In this document: piece by piece, positions 24,235-28,441 of the stretch
Numbering within the stretch: position 1 is the stretch's first letter
How the letters are laid out: each line of letters starts with the position of its first letter
From: Candidatus Neomicrothrix sp. UBA825
GTDB taxonomy: Bacteria > Actinomycetota > Acidimicrobiia > Acidimicrobiales > UBA8592
Assembly: GCA_002295705.1 (NCBI GenBank)
Contig: DBHP01000102.1
Location: forward strand, 1 to 28,441
DNA length: 28,441 bases
Direction of reading: 5' to 3'
Made by a program: the position numbers and the translations under genes
The notes under the pieces: model-generated
What the model was told of the DNA's origin: nothing
The model's input: only the letters and a program-made list of their open reading frames with translations
Databases searched by the model: none

Positions 24235-24247
24235 TAACGTCAAATTA
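24235..24247 (+). promoter_or_regulatory. Probable leaderless internal promoter before trpF
   Basis: TAACGT (24235-24240) is followed by 6 nt and the trpF ATG at 24247. No ribosome site is visible. It would give trpF-B-A transcription independent of trpE-ygfZ-trpC. Confidence 0.5.
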
Positions 24248-24930
24248 TGTTCGTAAAGATATGCGGGATAACTAACGAAGAAGACGCGCTGTTGTCAATT
24301 GCCGTGGGGGCAGACGCGCTCGGTTTCAATTTCGTCAATGGATCGAAACGAAAGATAGCTGTACAACGAGCTGCCGAGATAGCTCGAAGGTTACCTCCCG
24401 ACATATTGACAGTGGGAATCTTCCAAAATGACTTACCGGAACGAGTAATTGCGGTAATTAACGAAACTGGCTTAATGGCGGCTCAATTACATGGTGTAGA
24501 GACTGCAGAGAGTGTTCAGCGTATCAAACAAGATGTTCGTACCGTTTTTAAAGCAGTGTCAGCAGGATCTCAAGCATTTTATAGTGCAGGAGAGTTTGGT
24601 GCGGACGCAGTATTAGTGGATTCAGAGACTCCTGGAGAAGGTGAAATTTTCGATTGGCAAATGGCAGAAAATGCGCCTGATGGAGTCTCGTTAATCCTTG
24701 CAGGCGGGTTAACGCCTCAAAATGTTAGCGAAGGGATTCGGAAAGTCCGGCCGTGGGGCGTAGACGTTGCCTCAGGAGTGGAACGTAAGGCCGGAATTAA
24801 AGATCCAATTTTGGTTAGGGATTTCATTAAGGAGGCAAAGAAAACTAGTCAATACCTGCAATCTATGGACAATAATAGTAATGAAACAGATGACCCCTAC
24901 GATTGGAAAGAAGATCCAACATGGCGATGA
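24247..24930 (+). CDS. trpF: Phosphoribosylanthranilate isomerase with polar C-terminal extension
   Basis: TIM-barrel isomerase of the Trp pathway. Lys-Ile-Cys-Gly-Ile-Thr gives catalytic Cys6; Val-Leu-Val-Asp-Ser gives Asp125; Ala-Gly-Gly-Leu-Thr-Pro-Gln-Asn-Val and Gly-Val-Asp-Val-Ala-Ser-Gly-Val-Glu are the phosphate-binding end. 227 residues, slightly long: residues past about 203 are an acidic polar extension ending Asp-Pro-Thr-Trp-Arg, which overlaps the trpB start. A dedicated TrpF is notable in an actinobacterium, since many use PriA instead. Confidence 0.95.
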   Translation: MFVKICGITNEEDALLSIAVGADALGFNFVNGSKRKIAVQRAAEIARRLPPDILTVGIFQNDLPERVIAVINETGLMAAQLHGVETAESVQRIKQDVRTVFKAVSAGSQAFYSAGEFGADAVLVDSETPGEGEIFDWQMAENAPDGVSLILAGGLTPQNVSEGIRKVRPWGVDVASGVERKAGIKDPILVRDFIKEAKKTSQYLQSMDNNSNETDDPYDWKEDPTWR

Positions 24931-26075
24931 CGGAGCCCATAAATAATGGACGTTTCGGTAACTTTGGAGGAATGTTTGTTCCAGAGACGCTAATTCCAGC
25001 TTGTCAAGAATTAGAAAAAGCGTTCAAAGAAGCTTGGGGATCAGAAGAGTTTCGGAATGAGCTAAGCACACTACTAAAGGATTATGCGGGCAGGCCATCT
25101 CCCATTACGGAATGTGAGAGGATTTCGGACGAACTTGGTTACAAAGTACTTCTCAAACGAGAAGATCTCAACCACACGGGTTCTCACAAGATCAATAATG
25201 TCCTAGGACAAGCATTGCTAGCTAAAAGTATGGGAAAGACCCGACTTGTAGCAGAAACCGGAGCTGGCCAGCACGGTGTAGCAACAGCCACAGCAGCCGC
25301 CTTATTTGGGATGGACTGTGTCGTCTATATGGGTGAAGTAGATATTGAGAGGCAGAAGTTGAATGTATTCCGAATGCGTCTATTGGGCGCTGAGGTCCGC
25401 CCAGCCTTATCGGGAAGTAGAACATTAAAGGACGCAATAAATGAAGCCATGCGAGATTGGGTAGCTACCGTTGAGGAATCGCATTATTGCTTGGGGTCAG
25501 TAATGGGCCCTCATCCGTACCCATGGATGGTCAGAGAATTTCATAGAGTCATTGGGCTCGAGGCCTATTCCCAATGTCAAGACATCCTAGGAGCTGATCC
25601 TGATGTAGTAACAGCCTGTGTTGGTGGCGGATCTAATGCTTTAGGTATATTCTCAGGATTCGTAGAGACTGATGCAGAACTCATAGGGGTTGAACCCGCT
25701 GGGGGAGCGGCTGTAGCACGCGGTATTCCTGGAGTTGTCCATGGGTCATTGTCCTACTTGCTTCAGGATGAGTGGGGGCAAGTACTTGAAGCAGAATCAA
25801 TTTCAGCAGGGCTGGATTACCCAGGTATCGGACCAGAGCACGCACACCTAGCGGAGACTGGAAGAGCAAGATATGAAAAAGTTAATGACAAAGAAGTTGT
25901 TGAGGCGTTTCAACTTCTTTCTAGAACGGAAGGGATAATTCCTGCGTTAGAGCCTGCTCACGCACTTGCGTGGATGAGTCGAGAACGCGAATACCTTTCC
26001 GGAAAAACTGTTCTGCTGAATCTCTCTGGTCGCGGAGACAAGGATGCAACACAAATGATGGAAGTCCTTGGATGA
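24921..26075 (+). CDS. trpB: Tryptophan synthase beta chain
   Basis: PLP enzyme joining indole and serine. Schiff-base Lys90 in Gly-Ser-His-Lys-Ile-Asn, catalytic Glu112 in Ala-Glu-Thr-Gly-Ala-Gly-Gln-His-Gly, and phosphate loop Gly-Gly-Gly-Ser-Asn. TrpB1 type, 384 residues. Two nearby ATGs (24921 and 24927) overlap the trpF end; the second makes an ATGA overlap. I list 24921; a TTG further upstream is unlikely. An ATGA overlap couples it to trpA. Confidence 0.96.
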   Translation: MAMTEPINNGRFGNFGGMFVPETLIPACQELEKAFKEAWGSEEFRNELSTLLKDYAGRPSPITECERISDELGYKVLLKREDLNHTGSHKINNVLGQALLAKSMGKTRLVAETGAGQHGVATATAAALFGMDCVVYMGEVDIERQKLNVFRMRLLGAEVRPALSGSRTLKDAINEAMRDWVATVEESHYCLGSVMGPHPYPWMVREFHRVIGLEAYSQCQDILGADPDVVTACVGGGSNALGIFSGFVETDAELIGVEPAGGAAVARGIPGVVHGSLSYLLQDEWGQVLEAESISAGLDYPGIGPEHAHLAETGRARYEKVNDKEVVEAFQLLSRTEGIIPALEPAHALAWMSREREYLSGKTVLLNLSGRGDKDATQMMEVLG

Positions 26076-26857
26076 CCCCACGCGAAGAAGGAATTGAGAA
26101 TACACTTCTTCAGGCAATTGCAGATGGGCGAAAATGTCTTGTCCCCTACATTACAGGCGGATTTGAGGGCTATTTGGAAGCCATTTCAGCTGCAGCCGAA
26201 GCTGGCGCCAATGCTATTGAAATTGGTATCCCCTTCTCAGATCCGGTCATGGATGGCCCCACAATCCAAGCGGCAAACGATATGGTCCTCTCAGATGGAA
26301 TTACACCCTTGCAAATAATCAATGAAATTGCCTCGTTAGACGTAGATATTCCGCTTGCGGTCATGACTTACTACAATGTCGTCTATAGGTTTGGACTAGA
26401 AAGATTTGCCTCGAATTTGAGCGAGGCCGGAATATCAGGCATTATCCTTCCTGACCTCCCTTTGATTGAGGCTAGTTCATGGAAGTCTGCTGCAAACACG
26501 AAGAATAGAGAAGCTATTTTGCTCGCTGCACCCACAACAACCCAAGAACACCTGAAAAAAATCTGCGATGAAACAAGGGGCTTCGTATATGCTGTCGGAT
26601 TGCTCGGGATAACAGGCGCCCGAAAAGAATTGGCTGAAAGTGCGAAAATAATCGCCAGTCGTTGCAAAGAAATGACTGAAAAGCCGGTTTTGGTTGGCGT
26701 AGGCATTGGAACACCTGACCAAGCTGTAAAGGTTTCAAAGGTTTCTGATGGCTGTATCGTTGGTTCAGCTATAGTCCAGAAGTTGTTGGACGGCGGAGGG
26801 CCAGAAGCTGTCGGGAAATTAGTATCAGAATTCCGTTTAGCGCTTGATAATGACTAA
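26072..26857 (+). CDS. trpA: Tryptophan synthase alpha chain
   Basis: Cleaves indoleglycerol phosphate to indole, channelled to TrpB. 261-residue TIM barrel; catalytic Glu50 (Ile-Glu-Ile-Gly-Ile-Pro-Phe-Ser-Asp) and Asp61 (Val-Met-Asp-Gly-Pro). ATG 26072 overlaps the trpB stop by ATGA; a longer frame inside trpB is not family-like. Last gene of the trp block. Confidence 0.96.
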   Translation: MTPREEGIENTLLQAIADGRKCLVPYITGGFEGYLEAISAAAEAGANAIEIGIPFSDPVMDGPTIQAANDMVLSDGITPLQIINEIASLDVDIPLAVMTYYNVVYRFGLERFASNLSEAGISGIILPDLPLIEASSWKSAANTKNREAILLAAPTTTQEHLKKICDETRGFVYAVGLLGITGARKELAESAKIIASRCKEMTEKPVLVGVGIGTPDQAVKVSKVSDGCIVGSAIVQKLLDGGGPEAVGKLVSEFRLALDND

Positions 26858-26902
26858 AAAGAAGATATTTTAGTCAAAATATCAAAAAAATTGATCTTTT
26901 TT
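26852..26902 (+). terminator. Overlapping AT-rich inverted repeats at the end of the trp operon
   Basis: Three hairpins. Hairpin A: 26852-26859 with 26868-26875 (8 bp, 8-nt loop), starting inside the trpA stop region. Hairpin B: 26864-26871 with 26876-26883 (8 bp, 4-nt loop). A and B share 26868-26871 and cannot form together. Hairpin C: A-run to 26890 with T-run 26897-26902, loop of 6 nt. The T-run of C may serve as an intrinsic terminator tail; all stems are AT-rich and weak. A further weak hairpin at 26932-26947 is followed by seven T at 26953-26959. Confidence 0.45.
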
Positions 26903-27050
26903 GTTAGGGTAAAATACCTGTTCAGAGGTGTTTTTCTAGTATGAAAACAATATTTTTTTCGCAGTAATGTAACTATCGTCACACCAAAGGCAGAAAAGAG
27001 CTAAATTATAAGTAGCCAAGCTAATCAACCATGTTGAGGATCTTGGTCCG

Positions 27051-27067
27051 TTGTTTAAATTAAACAA
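27051..27067 (+). promoter_or_regulatory. Perfect 17-nt palindrome next to the ribosome-binding site of the small membrane protein gene
   Basis: TTGTTTAA (27051-27058) and TTAAACAA (27060-27067) are exact inverse complements around one A. The right arm touches the ribosome site AAGGAG (27066-27071). It could be an operator or an RNA hairpin that limits ribosome access. The 225-nt stretch from 26858 otherwise holds the trpA inverted repeats and AT-rich DNA. Confidence 0.5.
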
Positions 27068-27082
27068 GGAGCTTTCAAAATT

Positions 27083-27403
27083 ATGATGGCAACATTTGTC
27101 ACACTTATTATCATGGGAATGCTGCTGCAAGGCATAATAGCAGTGCTAGACAGTATTCTTGATGTCGCTGGAGTAGGAGGAATGCTTAAAGGCCTTCCCG
27201 TCATCGGCGCTAACCTATCCCTAATTTGGGCTTACCTGTTTGTGGTAATCACAGATGCATCCGTTGCTGGATACGGAGTCGATACTGAAATTCTCAGTAT
27301 GGGTGACTTCGGTTCGGACGTTGCTCTTGCAATTATCATTCTCGCTTTCGGCCCAATCAAAGATGCAGCAATTTCTGCTCTAGGCAAGGGAGTCGGAAGG
27401 TAA
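27083..27403 (+). CDS. Small unrecognised membrane protein
   Basis: I do not recognise this 106-residue protein. It has three hydrophobic segments by eye (about 3-22, 40-58, 78-91) and a Gly-rich, basic C-terminus (Gly-Lys-Gly-Val-Gly-Arg). There is no signal-peptide cleavage site or catalytic motif. AAGGAG at 27066-27071 lies 11 nt before the ATG; a second ATG follows directly at 27086. It is monocistronic: its own upstream dyad and a strong terminator downstream frame it. A small-molecule channel, holin-like or envelope role would be guesses. Confidence 0.7.
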   Translation: MMATFVTLIIMGMLLQGIIAVLDSILDVAGVGGMLKGLPVIGANLSLIWAYLFVVITDASVAGYGVDTEILSMGDFGSDVALAIIILAFGPIKDAAISALGKGVGR

Positions 27404-27415
27404 AACTTCTTAAAG

Positions 27416-27450
27416 TTAGGGGCTACCTCCGGGTAGCCCCTAATTTTTTT
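27416..27450 (+). terminator. Strong intrinsic terminator after the small membrane protein gene
   Basis: 12-bp perfect stem, 27416-27427 with 27432-27443, loop TCCG, followed by seven T (27444-27450). Confidence 0.92.
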
Positions 27451-27531
27451 GTAAATGTAGATAAAACAAACACAGGTTTTCTAGAGAAGTGGTTATTTGG
27501 CTATTTTTTTACGAATGATCCACATTTAGCG

Positions 27532-27560
27532 TTACAACAGTGTAATTTAGGCTTTATACA
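27532..27560 (+). promoter_or_regulatory. Promoter of the HU gene
   Basis: TTACAA (27532-27537) and TATACA (27555-27560) with a 17-nt spacer, giving a leader of about 43 nt. A 5-bp inverted repeat (27532-27536 with 27541-27545) overlaps the -35, and a 4-bp one (27558-27561 with 27567-27570) spans the expected start site. Unlike many genes here, HU has a leader with AGGAGG at 27599-27604. Confidence 0.55.
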
Positions 27561-27609
27561 CATTAAGTGTTGATTGCTCAGGGATAAGCCCGAAGCATAG
27601 GAGGAAAAT

Positions 27610-27894
27610 ATGAACAAGTCAGAACTGTGTGCTGCAATTTCAGGTAGCACTGGCGTTAGCCAAAGTGATGTTGACAAAGTCCTAAAGGGGCTCGAAGAGA
27701 CCGTTACCAGCGCAGTTTGCGCAGGCGGCGACAAGATTGTACTGAGCGGTTTTGTTACATTCGAACGTGGACACCGTGCAGCACGATCCGGAAGAAATCC
27801 TCAAACAGGAGAGACAATCCAGATTGCCGCAGCGAACACAATTAAAATCTCTGCAGGTTCTAAGCTCAAAGCAGCAGCTAAAGCTTCAACCTGA
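27610..27894 (+). CDS. hup: HU-family DNA-binding protein
   Basis: Nucleoid protein, 94 residues. The DNA-binding arm is clear: Gly-Phe-Val-Thr-Phe-Glu, Ala-Ala-Arg-Ser-Gly-Arg-Asn-Pro-Gln-Thr-Gly-Glu. It lacks the long Lys/Ala tail found in mycobacterial HupB; a similar tail appears on the unrelated TraR-like protein at the window start. A strong ribosome site (AGGAGG, 5 nt before ATG) suggests high expression. The gene is insulated by two intrinsic terminators of similar sequence. Confidence 0.96.
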   Translation: MNKSELCAAISGSTGVSQSDVDKVLKGLEETVTSAVCAGGDKIVLSGFVTFERGHRAARSGRNPQTGETIQIAAANTIKISAGSKLKAAAKAST

Positions 27895-27910
27895 TCATTG
27901 ATGTCTAAAA

Positions 27911-27947
27911 GTTAGGGGCCGTCTCCGACGGCCCCTAACGCATTTTT
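27911..27947 (+). terminator. Strong intrinsic terminator after HU
   Basis: 13-bp perfect stem, 27911-27923 with 27927-27939, loop TCC, then five T at 27943-27947. The outer stem is nearly the same as that of the terminator at 27416-27450. Confidence 0.88.
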
Positions 27948-27960
27948 AGGATAGAAACGT

Positions 27961-28386
27961 ATGAATTTTCCAGAACCAACGCTTATTCTTCCACACAAAG
28001 ATCCTTTTTTGTTCATCTCAGAGATCACTAACCTAGTTCCAGGAGAATCCGCAGAAGCATTATGGGATCTTAAAGGAAACGAAGATTTTTTCAGAGGCCA
28101 TTTTCCGGGGCGCCCAACATTGCCTGGAGTTTTAATGTGCGAATCTATTGCACAATTAGGAGCTTACGTAGTCCTTCAAGATAATCGTTTTAAAGATAAA
28201 TTGCCTCTCTTTGGCGGCCTTGAAAATGCCCGGTTCAGAAGACAAGTAATTCCTGGAGACACTCTCAAGCTTCGAGTTGAAGTACTCCGGCTATCTGCCC
28301 GTGGTGGAAAAGCTTTTGGCGAAGCTTTTGTCAACGGCAACTTAGCATGCTCAGCTGAGTTAATGTTTATAGCTGTTGAAAAGTAA
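27961..28386 (+). CDS. fabZ: 3-hydroxyacyl-[ACP] dehydratase FabZ
   Basis: Hotdog-fold dehydratase of type II fatty acid synthesis; 141 residues. Leu-Pro-His-Lys-Asp-Pro-Phe-Leu, catalytic His47 in Gly-His-Phe-Pro-Gly, and catalytic Glu61 in Met-Cys-Glu-Ser-Ile-Ala-Gln are typical. AGGA lies 9 nt before the ATG. It converges on fabF with 4 nt between stops, so fatty acid genes meet here. Confidence 0.93.
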   Translation: MNFPEPTLILPHKDPFLFISEITNLVPGESAEALWDLKGNEDFFRGHFPGRPTLPGVLMCESIAQLGAYVVLQDNRFKDKLPLFGGLENARFRRQVIPGDTLKLRVEVLRLSARGGKAFGEAFVNGNLACSAELMFIAVEK

Positions 28387-28390
28387 TAGG

Positions 28391-28441
28391 TTAGGCTGGG
28401 CCGATAACGATTGAACCGTTGTGTCCACCAAATCCAAATGA
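28391..28441 (-). CDS. fabF: 3-oxoacyl-[ACP] synthase II, C-terminal end (partial)
   Basis: Minus-strand frame open from the window edge to the TAA at 28393-28391: the last 16 residues read Ser-Phe-Gly-Phe-Gly-Gly-His-Asn-Gly-Ser-Ile-Val-Ile-Gly-Pro-Ala. The Phe-Gly-Phe-Gly-Gly-His-Asn motif is the hallmark C-terminus of FabF/FabB-type condensing enzymes (third active-site region). The rest of the gene lies beyond the window. FabF rather than FabB or a PKS domain is inferred from the fabZ neighbour. Confidence 0.85.
   Translation of the reverse strand, partial: SFGFGGHNGSIVIGPA

Noticed and set aside
25970..26071. Longer 5' end for trpA
   Set aside because: Reads trpB out of frame; the ATGA overlap at 26072 fits the family N-terminus.
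26936..27130. Minus-strand open frame in the AT-rich intergenic region
   Set aside because: His/Cys/Asn-rich, overlaps the membrane protein gene start, no ribosome site.
1..28441. Mobile element, prophage or genomic island
   Set aside because: No integrase, transposase, tRNA target or terminal repeats seen; composition and codon use look uniform.

Overview
This window most likely comes from a low-GC, marine-type actinobacterium, probably class Acidimicrobiia. Phylum-level evidence is a bacterial proteasome activator (Bpa/PafE, 3046-3561), a mycothiol synthase (MshD, minus strand 13792-14490), menaquinone genes, a DnaE1-type polymerase with an intact PHP metal site, and a his gene order typical of Actinomycetota. 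The class assignment is inference; no rRNA or tRNA gene is visible. Base composition looks uniform, and I see no phage, transposon, CRISPR or integrase signal.

Layout. 1-3014: a TraR/DksA-like protein with a Lys/Ala/Pro tail (5' truncated), then lspA, rluD and a phosphodiesterase/nucleotide pyrophosphatase, the last three overlapping. 3046-7209: bpa and dnaE. 7298-11832: an unknown protein, a nitroreductase, a DUF35/thiolase pair and an aldehyde dehydrogenase, an accessory metabolic block. 11840-14490: menA on plus, meeting a minus-strand VOC-menG(ubiE) pair and mshD. 14531-15380: nth and a small minus-strand coding sequence. 15440-20542: hisD-C-B-H-A-F, tightly overlapping. 20603-21022: a GroES-fold protein. 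21024-26857: trpE-ygfZ-trpC-trpF-trpB-trpA. 26858-28441: AT-rich intergenic DNA, a small membrane protein, HU between two look-alike terminators, fabZ, and the last 16 codons of a minus-strand fabF.

How the genes work together. The his and trp genes form a near-continuous 11.4-kb amino-acid block, lacking hisG, hisE, hisI, trpD and trpG. It has both a HisA and a dedicated TrpF, where many actinobacteria use bifunctional PriA. MenA and MenG catalyse late menaquinone steps. Bpa implies a 20S proteasome in this organism.

Two observations stand out. First, the GroES-fold protein between hisF and trpE keeps a GroEL-binding-type mobile loop, appears to lack the GroES roof hairpin, and ends in Gly-Leu-Tyr-Leu. 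That is a hydrophobic-Tyr-X proteasome-docking-type tail, parallel to the Gly-Thr-Tyr-Leu end of Bpa in this same window. Second, at least seven genes (bpa, menG, mshD, nth, hisD, the GroES-like gene, trpF) have a TANNNT hexamer ending exactly 6 nt before the start codon, which points to leaderless transcription as a main mode of gene start here.
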